64,000 nucleotides of DNA from Flammeovirga yaeyamensis (GTDB taxonomy: Bacteria; Bacteroidota; Bacteroidia; Cytophagales; Flammeovirgaceae): contig NZ_CP076132.1 in the NCBI RefSeq assembly GCF_018736045.1, forward strand, positions 3,333,501 through 3,397,500, read 5' to 3'. Positions 55,611-64,000 of the stretch are shown here, one piece after another. Each line of letters starts with the position of its first letter. Positions within the stretch are counted from its first letter, which is position 1. A program made the position numbers and the translations under genes. Below the pieces are notes generated by a model. The model saw only the letters and a list, made by a program, of their open reading frames with translations. It was not told where the DNA came from and searched no databases.

Positions 55611-56958
55611 ATTTTTTGACTAAATTTCTTGCCCACTTCCCTGTATTTTTTCTCCATATGTAGACCGATAATCTTAAATACTCTTCTATTGAGACCACTA
55701 CATACACCCAATAAATTGGTAAATCGAAGTAAAAAGCAGCCACTACTCCTAGTGGAATAGAGAATAACCAAGTACTAAAAAGGCCTAAAGAGGTGGTGAA
55801 TTTAGTATCACCTCCACTTCTTAAAACACCTGCTGCAGTAATGTAATTGGTCATTTTTATAGGGAATAAGAAGGCAAAGATCCAACATAAAATCTGAGTT
55901 AACTCGGAAACCGCTGGAGACACTTCGTAAAGCCTAATGTATAAAGGACTGAGTAATGCAATGAACACTGCCATTCCAATACCTACCAAAAAAGTATTAA
56001 TGGTAAACTTGTTTCCGTAGAGTTTTGCCTTTCTGAAATTATTTTGTCCTAATTCGTATCCAATTAATATGGCAGCTGCAGAAGCTAAACCAGTAAAGAA
56101 ACCAAAGAATAGTACTTGTAGTGGAATGGTAATCGTCATGGCTGCAATATCTACCGTTCCCATTCTACCGTAGATCATCGAATAACCTGTCTCTCCCATT
56201 GCCCAAGAAATTTCTCCCAAAACTAATGGAGCACTTATGCTAATTAGTGGGAGTAACATGTCTTTATCGAAATGTACAAGATGCTTCCATTTTATATCAC
56301 CTGGGAATTGTTTGTATCGGACTAAAATATATAAAATGATGGCTTCCAACCACATGGCCACTACGGTTGCCCAAACAGCTCCTTCCATTCCCATTTCTGG
56401 AATAAAACCAACTCCGAAAATGAGTACATAGTTGAGTACGGTGTTGACTACTATTTTTATCAAACTAATTCTTAGTACCAAATTCGCTTGTCCGATACTT
56501 CTTAAGGAGGCACTATAAGATGCACTTAATAAAGCTGCAGGAAATCCAATAGCAATAATTTGTTGATATAAGCCACCTAATTTTATCACCTCCGGATCCT
56601 CTGAAAACATAGAGAGTATTTGATGTGGAAATGCAACACTAATACCCACTCCAATAACAGTGACTAAAATGCCAATTTTGAATAAATCGCCTAAAAGATA
56701 AGAGATTTTTTCTTTTTCATTTCTTCCCCAAAATTGAGCAACAAAAACGCCAGCTCCATTGGCTAAACCTATTATGGCCACCAAAAAAATAAAAGATAGA
56801 CGGCTACCTAAACCTACGGAAGCTATAACAGTTTCCCCTAACTGACCCACCATAATTTGATCGATCATACTTAAAGCGAATTGAAGCACACTTTGTAAGG
56901 ATACAGGTAATGCGATATCCCAAACCTCTTTTAAGAAACTCTTCTTTGCGTTTTTCAC
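55609..56958 (-). CDS. MATE-family multidrug exporter
   Basis: MATE proteins export drugs or metabolites in exchange for Na+ or H+. The 449-residue protein shows the twelve-helix pattern in two similar halves (DIALPVSLQSVLQFALSMIDQIMVGQLGE in the first, PLISISAPLVLGEISWAMGETGYSMIYGRMG in the second), and NGAGVFVAQFWGR is typical for the family. The only suitable start is GTG at 56958, since a stop lies two codons upstream. A promoter-like TAACTTTG box is found about 50 bases upstream. No regulator is adjacent. Confidence 0.92.
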   Translation of the reverse strand: MKNAKKSFLKEVWDIALPVSLQSVLQFALSMIDQIMVGQLGETVIASVGLGSRLSFIFLVAIIGLANGAGVFVAQFWGRNEKEKISYLLGDLFKIGILVTVIGVGISVAFPHQILSMFSEDPEVIKLGGLYQQIIAIGFPAALLSASYSASLRSIGQANLVLRISLIKIVVNTVLNYVLIFGVGFIPEMGMEGAVWATVVAMWLEAIILYILVRYKQFPGDIKWKHLVHFDKDMLLPLISISAPLVLGEISWAMGETGYSMIYGRMGTVDIAAMTITIPLQVLFFGFFTGLASAAAILIGYELGQNNFRKAKLYGNKFTINTFLVGIGMAVFIALLSPLYIRLYEVSPAVSELTQILCWIFAFLFPIKMTNYITAAGVLRSGGDTKFTTSLGLFSTWLFSIPLGVVAAFYFDLPIYWVYVVVSIEEYLRLSVYIWRKNTGKWARNLVKK

Positions 56959-57006
56959 TAATTATTAGATTTGATATGAGAGTAATACTACTCAGTTTTC
57001 AACATA

Positions 57007-57014
57007 CAAAGTTA
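57007..57014 (-). promoter_or_regulatory. Putative -7 box upstream of the MATE gene
   Basis: TAACTTTG on the minus strand fits TAnnTTTG exactly, 49 bases upstream of the GTG start. A -33 element is not clear. Confidence 0.4.
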
Positions 57015-57033
57015 GCTTGCTTTACTTAATGAT

Positions 57034-57627
57034 CTATAGGTTGTTATCATATATTTGAGGGTAATGTAAAAAAAGCCATTGTATCGCTAATAATGTTTTC
57101 CCATCCTCAATTTGATTATCAAAATACATTTGTTTTAACTCTTCAGCAGAATACTTCACAATCTTGATATCTTCATTTTCGGTACTTAAACCACCTCCTT
57201 CATTCTGTTTATCACCAATATGAGCAAAATACAAACGAACCTTTTCTGAACATCCTCCAGGCGTTGAATAGAAAGTTGAAATATGTTCTAGATGATGTAC
57301 TGCATATCCTACTTCTTCCAAAACTTCTCTTTTTGCAGCATCTTCAGCTGTTTCTCCATCATCAATTAGACCTGCGACACATTCCCATAAATATCCGTTT
57401 CCATTAAAAAGAGTCGGAATTCTAACTTGTTCTACAAACCAATAATTATTTTCTGAAGAATTATAAAGCAAAACTGCAATCGCATCATTTCTAACCACGC
57501 ATTCCCTATCAATTATTTTAGACATAGTTCCATCATATTTTTGATGTTGAAAAGTGATTTTGTCTACATTCAAATGTCCATGATATACCCTTTCGTTGCT
57601 GATAAGCTTTATCTTAGATTCTTCCAT
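57034..57627 (-). CDS. Nudix hydrolase, ADP-ribose/GDP-mannose pyrophosphatase type
   Basis: The 197-residue protein contains a complete Nudix box at about 95-117 (GLIDDGETAEDAAKREVLEEVGY), giving the metal-binding Glu residues in REVLEEVG. The N-terminal strand (KITFQHQKYDGTMSKIIDRECVVR), the VEQVRIPT stretch and STPGGCSEKVRLYFA are typical of the ADP-ribose pyrophosphatase/NudK group. It would hydrolyse nucleoside diphosphate sugars to limit their level. The start is ATG at 57627; two codons upstream the frame reaches only a TTG. The gene stands alone. Confidence 0.9.
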   Translation of the reverse strand: MEESKIKLISNERVYHGHLNVDKITFQHQKYDGTMSKIIDRECVVRNDAIAVLLYNSSENNYWFVEQVRIPTLFNGNGYLWECVAGLIDDGETAEDAAKREVLEEVGYAVHHLEHISTFYSTPGGCSEKVRLYFAHIGDKQNEGGGLSTENEDIKIVKYSAEELKQMYFDNQIEDGKTLLAIQWLFLHYPQIYDNNL

Positions 57628-57710
57628 AATCAAAGTTTTTTTGTATCTTAAGTAGTTGTTGTTCCTTTAAAACATAAAAATACAACCCTCACATCTATAT
57701 TTCTACTTCA

Positions 57711-58163
57711 ATGAGGAAAATCAAATTTTATAGCCGTATAGAACCAGTTGCTAAATTTTTTTGGATTGCAATTCTTATCATATTATTTAGTGTCATTTCA
57801 AAATTGATAGTGACTTTTGGTAGAGGTCCTCTTTTACCAATTGTTCCCCCTTTAGTCATTATTGGGTTATCTTTGGTGTTAATCATCTCATTTCTAGTTA
57901 CTTCCTATATGACTATTGACAAGGAAAAGAAAATTGTATCCTATAAAGCAGGGCCTTTTGATGGGGAAATAAAAATCGATAAAATCAGAAAAATCAAATT
58001 GAATACAAGAATGTATGTTGGTCTAAAAATTGGTTTATCATTTAAAAAGGGAATGATTATTTATTATCATAAATATGATTCCATCTATTTTACACCTAAA
58101 CATTCTGATGATTTCTGTAAACAGTTGAAACTGATTAACCCGGATATAGAAATAGTCCCTTAG
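57711..58163 (+). CDS. Small membrane protein, function unknown
   Basis: The 150-residue protein has two hydrophobic segments (about 15-35 and 43-65) in the first half and a basic soluble domain (about 68-150) with alternating strand pattern (EKKIVSYKAGPFDGEIKIDKIRKIKLNT). The soluble part is like a membrane-bound PH-type domain but I cannot place it firmly in a family. ATG and frame are intact, and no neighbours on the same strand are tightly linked. Confidence 0.6.
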   Translation: MRKIKFYSRIEPVAKFFWIAILIILFSVISKLIVTFGRGPLLPIVPPLVIIGLSLVLIISFLVTSYMTIDKEKKIVSYKAGPFDGEIKIDKIRKIKLNTRMYVGLKIGLSFKKGMIIYYHKYDSIYFTPKHSDDFCKQLKLINPDIEIVP

Positions 58164-58275
58164 GTCTATTTCTCAAAACTAGAAGAGGAATAAATTGTCC
58201 GAATTATTAATTAAACTGTCTATATTTATATAATCGTTGAAAGACGATGAATTTCAATAAACCAAAAAGAAACTA

Positions 58276-58770
58276 ATGAAAAAATTAATTTTAATCTTAA
58301 CTGTTTTCTTACTAGGGTCATCTTCCTTATTCGCACAAAAATTATTATTGGACAAAGAGTACACCTATAAAATGGATTACAAAACGTTCAAAAAATTATA
58401 CCGTAAGGAAGAAGATAGAGATAAAAAGAACTTTATTATTTACAACGGGAAAAAAGTTTACAAGAAAAATATGGGTGATGTATATATTGCTTATAAATGT
58501 AAGTTTGATTCTCAAAAAAGATTAGTCGGTTTTGACCTTCAATTTATTGGTAGAAGTAAGGAAGCTGTAAGAGAAGCTTCGGTTTCTTATATGCAAGAAT
58601 TAGTTCAAGCACATGGTTATAAAGCAGTAACTGCAGGGAGTAACAAATTAAATTATCAAAAAGATAGTTTCTGGTATAAGCAAGGTACTTTGGGTTACGA
58701 TTATATCGACAAAAGAAATAAGTCTTGGGTTGCTAAATATACGATGTCTGTTTACAGTCAAGCACAATAA
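58276..58770 (+). CDS. Secreted protein of unknown function
   Basis: The 164-residue protein has a clear signal peptide (LILILTVFLLGSSSLFAQ) followed by a basic mature domain of about 144 residues rich in Lys and Tyr (for example KTFKKLYRKEEDRDKKN and YNGKKVYKKNMGDVYIAYKC). No known domain or motif is recognised. It is followed by a perfect terminator. The composition suggests a small periplasmic or secreted protein, without further hint of its role. Confidence 0.65.
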   Translation: MKKLILILTVFLLGSSSLFAQKLLLDKEYTYKMDYKTFKKLYRKEEDRDKKNFIIYNGKKVYKKNMGDVYIAYKCKFDSQKRLVGFDLQFIGRSKEAVREASVSYMQELVQAHGYKAVTAGSNKLNYQKDSFWYKQGTLGYDYIDKRNKSWVAKYTMSVYSQAQ

Positions 58771-58809
58771 CAAAAAGGGCTCACTTTTAAAAAGTGAGCC
58801 CTTTTTGTT
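58769..58809. terminator. Strong bidirectional terminator
   Basis: AACAAAAAGGGCTCACTTT (from 58769) pairs with AAAGTGAGCCCTTTTTGTT (to 58809), nearly perfect over 19 bases. It serves the secreted protein gene and the convergent lipoprotein gene. Confidence 0.92.
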
Positions 58810-58821
58810 AATCATTCTGTT

Positions 58822-60135
58822 TTAGTATACAGAATAAAAAGGAACTGTTGTCAAAGCATGTACATAATTTTGCTTATCGTCAGCTGTTGTTGGAAAATCT
58901 TTGATTTCTGTTACTACACCTGTTTCTAAATCAATAGAAGTTAAGTGCATAATATCAGTTAAATCATCAAGTCCAATAGCGTAAACAACATCGTTTAATT
59001 TAGCTATTGACATTACTCTAAAATCATCTACAGATAAATTTAAATCTGTTCCTGAAAGAGTTAGACTTGACTGTGATTCCATTAAATCATTATATAAATC
59101 TAAGCTACCTTCATTACCTAAATAATAATTCCCATTATCCATTGGAAGAAAACCTCCATAATAATTATTTGCTGTAATATCTGAATAAGAAATAAATTCT
59201 CCATCCTTAGATAATTTAACATAAGAATGACCATGGCCATTAATCCAAGCTACACCAAATAAGTTCCCATCTTTAATAATTAGAGAAGACATTGCATCCC
59301 AAGTAGTACCTGTATCTGGGTTTTCATAAATCAGAGTCGCAACTAATGTATTAAGGTCAATTTTGTAAACACCTGCACCTTCTGATTTTACTAAACTTGC
59401 ATAAGCAATTTTATTGTCAACATCATCTACAACAAAACCACGGATACCTTTCAATGGGTTACCTTCCTCATCAATGACAGTACCTATTTTTGTTGAATCA
59501 GTTAAACTTGTTGGTAAAACTGAATATAAATTACCTGTTCCTCTTTCAGCAAAAATCAAGATATTTTCAGAAACTAACTCAAATTCAGTTTCAATAATTA
59601 CATCTTCTCTTTCAACGGTAAATGGAACATCTACTTGTGTCTGATAACCATAATTTTCAATAGAGAAAGTGTAAGATCCAGGAAGAAGTTCAAGGGCTGC
59701 ACTTCCTTCCTCATCTGTTGTTAAAACAGTACCTTCAGATAAAGTTAATGTAGCTCCTTCTACGTTTACTTCACCATTCATTACAGAAAAAGAAACAACA
59801 GAAGTAACTGGAATCCAAACTAAATCTACAGATACTTCAACAGCCTTGTCTGTGATAATAAATGATTTATTTGTGTAATCTTCATATCCTTCAGCGACTA
59901 CTGAATAAGGAAATACTCCAGCAAGGAATGATTCTTTCAGCATTCCATTAGCATCTGTTGTACCAACAGTATCGCCGTTCACGATAATTGTAGCACCTTC
60001 AAGGGCATTTCCCTCATCAAGCACAGTAAAAGAAACCTCATACATAGGTTCTTCATCATTTTCATTCAAATTACAAGATGTTAGGCCCAGAAAGAAAGCC
60101 CCAATTAGCCAAAATAATAGTTTAAAATTACGCAT
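58822..60135 (-). CDS. Lipoprotein with two regulatory-like Ig domains and a beta-propeller
   Basis: The 437-residue protein has a lipoprotein signal (GAFFLGLTSC), then two carboxypeptidase-regulatory-like beta domains (about 30-105, GATIIVNGDTVGTTDANG, and 112-185, GATLTLSEGTVLTTDEEGSAALELLPGSYTF), then a propeller-like region (about 190-430) with repeats such as FVVDDVDNKIAYASL, AWINGHGHSYVKLSKDG and VVYAIGLDDL. No catalytic motif was seen. It is likely anchored at the outer membrane; the role may be glycan or protein binding. It is transcribed alone and ends at a strong terminator. Confidence 0.7.
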   Translation of the reverse strand: MRNFKLLFWLIGAFFLGLTSCNLNENDEEPMYEVSFTVLDEGNALEGATIIVNGDTVGTTDANGMLKESFLAGVFPYSVVAEGYEDYTNKSFIITDKAVEVSVDLVWIPVTSVVSFSVMNGEVNVEGATLTLSEGTVLTTDEEGSAALELLPGSYTFSIENYGYQTQVDVPFTVEREDVIIETEFELVSENILIFAERGTGNLYSVLPTSLTDSTKIGTVIDEEGNPLKGIRGFVVDDVDNKIAYASLVKSEGAGVYKIDLNTLVATLIYENPDTGTTWDAMSSLIIKDGNLFGVAWINGHGHSYVKLSKDGEFISYSDITANNYYGGFLPMDNGNYYLGNEGSLDLYNDLMESQSSLTLSGTDLNLSVDDFRVMSIAKLNDVVYAIGLDDLTDIMHLTSIDLETGVVTEIKDFPTTADDKQNYVHALTTVPFYSVY

Positions 60136-60429
60136 AGTTCAAATGTTAGTTGAAGTCTTTTAGTTATCAACCTCTGATAGTTTATCTAATTATTAGAAAG
60201 TTAGTCAGTTATTCAGATGGCTTAAGGTAACAAAAAGCTGCTTCAATGATTAAAAAATTGCAGTGCGAAACTATGGAGGTATATACAATAGTTCAAAATA
60301 ACATTCCACTTACTATACACTTTATTAAATAATAATTTAAAATATTCTAAATAATATTGAAATAGTAACAAAAAAGGCTATTGTTTTTAGCAAACAATAG
60401 CCTTTTTAATGTATGTATTACACTAATTA
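60136..60429. other. Intergenic region with terminator
   Basis: No ORF or RNA gene is supported in this gap of about 290 bases apart from the terminator at 60370-60407. The first half should hold the promoter of the minus-strand lipoprotein gene. Confidence 0.5.
60370..60407. terminator. Terminator after the debranching lipoprotein gene
   Basis: AAAAAGGCTATTGTTT (60371-60386) pairs with AAACAATAGCCTTTTT (60392-60407) around a 5-base loop, with A-run and T-run flanks on both sides. Confidence 0.88.
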
Positions 60430-62763
60430 TTAATTTTTCTGAAATGTCTCTTTCATACAAGCATACTCCTTATCAAAGTTAGGCTTACAGAAATTAGTTC
60501 CTTCAAAAATTTCATCAGATTGTGCTTGTCTTGCTAATAAAGCATCGTCAAGATGTGCTTTCTTGAGAGCACGTTGTTTCCCCTCTTTTGAGAAAACAGT
60601 TAAAGTCAATTCTTTTTGATCTCTTGTCACTTTTACTCTTTCGCCTGCTTTTACATCAATCTCTAAATCTTGGAAAAGTTTATGATTAAAAACAAACTGA
60701 ATATCCTTTTCTTTTAAAGTATAAGTATAGGTCTCAACACCATCAACATTTTGATATTCTCCTTCAAGTTGATCGTTGAAAATCTTTTCCTTGAATTTGA
60801 ATTGATTTAATTTAGATGGAATTCTTGGAGCCACTACCAATTTGTTTTCGATAGCATTAGGTTGAATACCTAAGAAATATTGGTACCATACTCTTAATTG
60901 CTCTCCATTAGACCATGCTTGCATGTAGGTACCTGTTAATTTAGGGTAGTCTTTACCTTCGTGAGGGAAAGCATCTGCATTTTCGTTCATACTACCCACG
61001 GCTCCCATATCCAAAGATTGAACGTTCATATTTTGGAATAGTTGGAAGGCGATATCTTCCTGACCACTTTCGATCATTCTTTGCATAGCATAACCGTTGT
61101 TCCACTGCCAAATTGTACCGTTATGGTAAGCTGCATCTTTATGATAATGCTCCCATGCTAAGTGATATGGATGGAAATTAGGATCTTCTTGAGATAATGA
61201 AGCCACACCCCAAGGGTAAACTAAATGTTCCCAAATTTCTCTAGTCAATTTCATTTTTTGCTCATCATTTGTAATGAAGTCCATCGCAAAAAGTTGGTTG
61301 GGTCTGAATTGGAAATCAGGTTGATTGTCATGATCAATTCGGTCAGCCATATACGCATGAGTACCATCAAAGAAATCGTGCATAAAGTTATCTTGCACTT
61401 TATCAGCAATTTTTTGCCATCTCTTCGCATCACTTTTATGGTTGGTTACTTCAGCAAAATAAATAGCTGCATTTAACTGTTGGAACCATAATGCCTGAAT
61501 ATCATTCGCAAAGCTACCTCTTGGAGAATAAGCCACCTTGTCCGGCTCTCTTCTGGCATCCATCCAAGTATCTGCATCTTCGTGAGTTAAATAACCTTTC
61601 TTATTCACCCAATTTTTTAAAGCTCCATCTACTGATCTTTTTACTGTTGGGTACATTGTTTTAATCAATGTATTATCCCCTGAGTATTTGATGTACTCTA
61701 ATAACTGACCAATAAAACGTGGCGTACCATCTGTTGTATGGTAGTTAAGCGATTCCATTTTTACAATGTTCGGAATTCTACCATAATACTTTGATGACGA
61801 TTTTTTGTCTTGAACATCAGCAAATGAAAGAAGAATCTTTTTAGCTATATCCGTTTCACCTAACACTAAAGTACCACCAGGCAAAGAGATAAACGTATCA
61901 CGTCCCCAGTACTCGTTGAACCAAGGAATACCTGCATAAATACCATAACCACGTTGGTGGGTTACTAAACCGTCCATTGTTAGAGTTAACCATGCCAATG
62001 CTTTATCGAAATGAGGATCTTCCGAGTGAATGTATGTATTTTCGGTAATCAAATCCGTCATTCTTTGCGTTCTTTCTTTAAACCACTCGCCATGCTTTTC
62101 TCTTGCATCTTGAATTAGTTTAACGGCTGCTTCTTTGTCTTTAGCAATAGAAACATAAAAGCCACCTCTACCCGATTTCGTTACTGCTGCATAGCCATTC
62201 TCATCAATATTTTCCTTGTGAGATGGAGCAACAGCAAGTACTTTAGAAGGATCTTCCGTTGATGTATAATAAGTAGCTTGCTTATCTTTTCCAGTCTCTT
62301 TTATCTGATCACCTAATAAAGATAATTTTGTTTTCTTACCTTTTACTGCTTCAAGAGAAACATAAAGCACATCTTGATCATCAAATAGAATTAACTTTTC
62401 TACTGCAAGATCTGTCTTTCTTTGTAAATAATGAGGGTAGGCAATTACTTCAGAATTTTTTCTGTCGAACGCTTTCTCATCAATTTCAATTTTATAATCT
62501 GTAAAAATTCTTTTCTGACCAACGTTCCAACCATCGAACCAACTATATAATTCAGAGTTTAGAATGTGTGAAGATGTTTGGAAGTAAGCACTTCTCTTGT
62601 TGGTATAAGTAACAACACGATTTTCCTCTTTTGAGACAGGAACAGCTATCTCTTGAAGAATGTTATCGTTAATTTTTTCTTTAGATACATATTTCTCTTG
62701 CTCCGAACAGCTAAAGAAACTGATTAAACATAATAACCCTATCAGGGAATGTCTAAAATTCAT
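60430..62763 (-). CDS. GH133-like amylo-alpha-1,6-glucosidase (glycogen debranching) lipoprotein
   Basis: The family hydrolyses alpha-1,6 branch points of glycogen-type glucans. The C-terminal (alpha/alpha)6 domain is visible: WFNEYWGRDTFISLPGGTLVLGE, RIPNIV, DADTWMDARR (likely acid Asp), SPRGSFANDIQALWFQ, and YHNGTIWQWNNGYAMQRM with GTYMQAWSNGEQLRVWY. The start at 62763 gives MNFRHSLIGLLCLISFFSC with a lipobox, so this copy should be an envelope lipoprotein, whereas GlgX- or GDE-type enzymes are usually cytoplasmic. A beta-rich region (about 40-240) precedes the catalytic domain and a short C-terminal tail has two Cys. It may trim branched glucan for the Sus system; that link is inference. 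Confidence 0.75.
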   Translation of the reverse strand: MNFRHSLIGLLCLISFFSCSEQEKYVSKEKINDNILQEIAVPVSKEENRVVTYTNKRSAYFQTSSHILNSELYSWFDGWNVGQKRIFTDYKIEIDEKAFDRKNSEVIAYPHYLQRKTDLAVEKLILFDDQDVLYVSLEAVKGKKTKLSLLGDQIKETGKDKQATYYTSTEDPSKVLAVAPSHKENIDENGYAAVTKSGRGGFYVSIAKDKEAAVKLIQDAREKHGEWFKERTQRMTDLITENTYIHSEDPHFDKALAWLTLTMDGLVTHQRGYGIYAGIPWFNEYWGRDTFISLPGGTLVLGETDIAKKILLSFADVQDKKSSSKYYGRIPNIVKMESLNYHTTDGTPRFIGQLLEYIKYSGDNTLIKTMYPTVKRSVDGALKNWVNKKGYLTHEDADTWMDARREPDKVAYSPRGSFANDIQALWFQQLNAAIYFAEVTNHKSDAKRWQKIADKVQDNFMHDFFDGTHAYMADRIDHDNQPDFQFRPNQLFAMDFITNDEQKMKLTREIWEHLVYPWGVASLSQEDPNFHPYHLAWEHYHKDAAYHNGTIWQWNNGYAMQRMIESGQEDIAFQLFQNMNVQSLDMGAVGSMNENADAFPHEGKDYPKLTGTYMQAWSNGEQLRVWYQYFLGIQPNAIENKLVVAPRIPSKLNQFKFKEKIFNDQLEGEYQNVDGVETYTYTLKEKDIQFVFNHKLFQDLEIDVKAGERVKVTRDQKELTLTVFSKEGKQRALKKAHLDDALLARQAQSDEIFEGTNFCKPNFDKEYACMKETFQKN

Positions 62764-63260
62764 AAATACATTCATTAGTTTTAAAACGAGTTCTCTTTTT
62801 TCATACGAGTGGTTGAAAATCAACATCAACTCTATTCAATAATATAACACCAAAACAGTCTATATTATGTACCAATTTAATAAAGTTATGGTTGTTATGA
62901 CTATTAAATTCATCATTTTTTAATGATTAGATTAAGACATTTGATAATCAAATATTTAGATTGTTATACAGCCTAATCCTAAAAGTATCCCCTGTAATAC
63001 AGACAATTAAGTAAGACAACAATACCACTATCACAAAAACCTTCAACCGATTGAATTTACAATGTTAATAAATGTGGTTTAACAAATAATAGGTGTACAC
63101 TTTACGCAAAATTTTTCATTTTTGCATTGTAGGTATGTTTAAACATATAGACTTGAGCATATCACACCAAATTAAAGTATGAGAATAAAGGTATTTAGAG
63201 AGTGTTCTTTAACACTTTCGACAATAATCCACTAACCATCGATTAAATAAGTCCACCGCA
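62764..63260. other. Divergent regulatory region with a CG-centred palindrome
   Basis: About 500 bases without a supported gene. It must hold the promoters of the debranching lipoprotein gene and of the plus-strand secreted protein gene. A palindrome TTCAACCGATTGAA at 63042-63055 shares the core AACCGATT with the LacI-type sites of the starch locus. Confidence 0.5.
63042..63055. promoter_or_regulatory. Possible LacI-type operator near the debranching gene
   Basis: TTCAACCGATTGAA is a near-perfect palindrome centred on CG with the core of the starch-locus sites, 279 bases before the debranching start and 205 bases before the ATG at 63261. Outer bases differ from the other sites, so support is weaker. 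Confidence 0.35.
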
Positions 63261-64000
63261 ATGAATCTCAAAAAGAAACCTATTTTATTTAGCTTCATTT
63301 TATTACAGCTAATTCTAATTTCAAACACTTTTGCTCAAGATAGCAAGTTCCTAAAAGGCTTTACTAAATATAAGCAAGGAGATATTATGCCATATAAATC
63401 TCCTCAAGAAGACGCAAACAAAGCCATGCTTGTGCGTTGCGAAGAAGGCAAAGAAGTAATGGAGTGGGAAGCTGAAGAAGTTCCCAAAAATTACAATGGT
63501 AAATTTGTTGAATTCGGCTTAATTATGGGTGTAGATATCGATAGAGCACAATACAGCTATGATATCTATATCAACGATAAAAAATATTTTACATTCACTG
63601 CTCCAGAAGAAAGTATTTTACAAGATGTAGAAACAACAGGTCCTAATGCCTCTACATTTACTTTTAAAGGTACAATGATTGATGCTTACAGTGATCTTTT
63701 TGGTTACGGCTTCTTAAAAGTGAAAACAGAAGACCTTCCTAAAGGTGAGCCTATCCGTATGAAAGTGGTGGCGCCAAATGTTGGAAAATCAAGCTGGATG
63801 ATGGTCTTCCGTTATGGTGTTGGTGGCAATGTTAGCTGGAAACAAGAACCTGCAGTGATTAAAACTAAAAAAGGACCAAAACAACAATTAAGAGCTACTG
63901 TTTTACATTATGGTAATCCAACTGATGCTGTAATTGTTGCTGGAAAAGATAAGAAAAAAGTAAAACTGAATGTTGGTGCTAACATCTTTAGAATTGAAGT
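63261..64000 (+). CDS. N-terminal part of a large secreted protein, possibly a glycoside hydrolase (partial)
   Basis: The frame starts at ATG 63261 and stays open to the window end (246 codons). A signal peptide (FSFILLQLILISNTFAQD) precedes a beta-rich domain of about 220 residues with the pattern FVEFGLIMGVD, YDIYINDKKYFTF and GTMIDAYSDLFGYGFLKV. I recall similar N-terminal domains in Bacteroidota family 38 alpha-mannosidases, but the catalytic part lies outside the window, so this is only a guess. The gene is divergent from the debranching lipoprotein gene. Confidence 0.6.
   Translation, partial: MNLKKKPILFSFILLQLILISNTFAQDSKFLKGFTKYKQGDIMPYKSPQEDANKAMLVRCEEGKEVMEWEAEEVPKNYNGKFVEFGLIMGVDIDRAQYSYDIYINDKKYFTFTAPEESILQDVETTGPNASTFTFKGTMIDAYSDLFGYGFLKVKTEDLPKGEPIRMKVVAPNVGKSSWMMVFRYGVGGNVSWKQEPAVIKTKKGPKQQLRATVLHYGNPTDAVIVAGKDKKKVKLNVGANIFRIE

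Overview
The window reads as a chromosomal segment of a low-GC, aerobic, polysaccharide-degrading member of the Bacteroidota, most like a marine Flammeovirga-type organism in the order Cytophagales. Three things seen in the sequence support this: SusC/SusD/SusE genes in a starch-utilisation locus, C-terminal sorting domains typical of the type IX secretion system (T9SS) on two large secreted proteins, and a two-component-style beta-propeller sensor fused to a SpoIIE phosphatase. The genus is inferred from general resemblance only. No rRNA, tRNA, CRISPR array or phage was found.

Region by region. 1-3.5 kb: the end of an outer-membrane-type protein, a small membrane protein, a D-lactate dehydrogenase, a MOSC-domain protein and an unknown cytosolic protein. 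3.5-8.9 kb: one long minus-strand run. It starts with a split 5'-nucleotidase (C-terminal-domain lipoprotein, then a metallophosphatase with a twin-arginine-like signal), continues with an ArsO-like flavin monooxygenase, and ends with a tightly overlapping set: YHYH lipoprotein, YwqK-like repeat lipoprotein, SCO copper protein and a DUF1761 membrane protein. 9.0-17 kb: one giant secreted leucine-rich-repeat/Ig protein with a T9SS signal. 16,968-18,421: an intact IS3-family insertion sequence with 25-bp terminal repeats and a TCA target duplication, inserted between the giant gene and its terminator. 18.5-22 kb: a 49-residue ORF, a TPR/propeller/OmpA protein with the domain order of PorE, and heptose epimerase HldD.

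22.1-36 kb is the starch/maltodextrin locus. SusC, SusD, a double SusE-like lipoprotein, a T9SS-exported GH13 amylase and a GH13 neopullulanase-like enzyme without a signal peptide lie on the minus strand, facing a divergent LacI-family regulator. The same LacI-type half-site (AAyCGrTT) occurs before the regulator, before susC and before the exported amylase, which suggests a local regulon. A further copy lies at 63.0 kb near a GH133-like debranching lipoprotein. The model is: LacI senses sugar, SusC/D/E capture and import oligosaccharides, secreted and lipoprotein enzymes trim them outside or in the periplasm, and the leaderless GH13 finishes inside.

36.4-46.2 kb: the propeller-SpoIIE sensor overlaps a LolD-like ATPase gene, followed by a 1605-residue AsmA-like protein with five lysine-rich linkers at near-regular spacing, a DUF1523 protein and a His-rich YceI lipoprotein. 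46.3-54.8 kb: a CBS protein, a LytS/LytR-type two-component pair, and a divergent RND efflux operon (adaptor, pump, TolC) with a strong hairpin between pump and channel. 54.9-64 kb: a GNAT acetyltransferase starting at TTG, a MATE exporter starting at GTG, a Nudix hydrolase, three proteins of unknown role, the debranching lipoprotein, and the start of a secreted protein cut off by the window edge.
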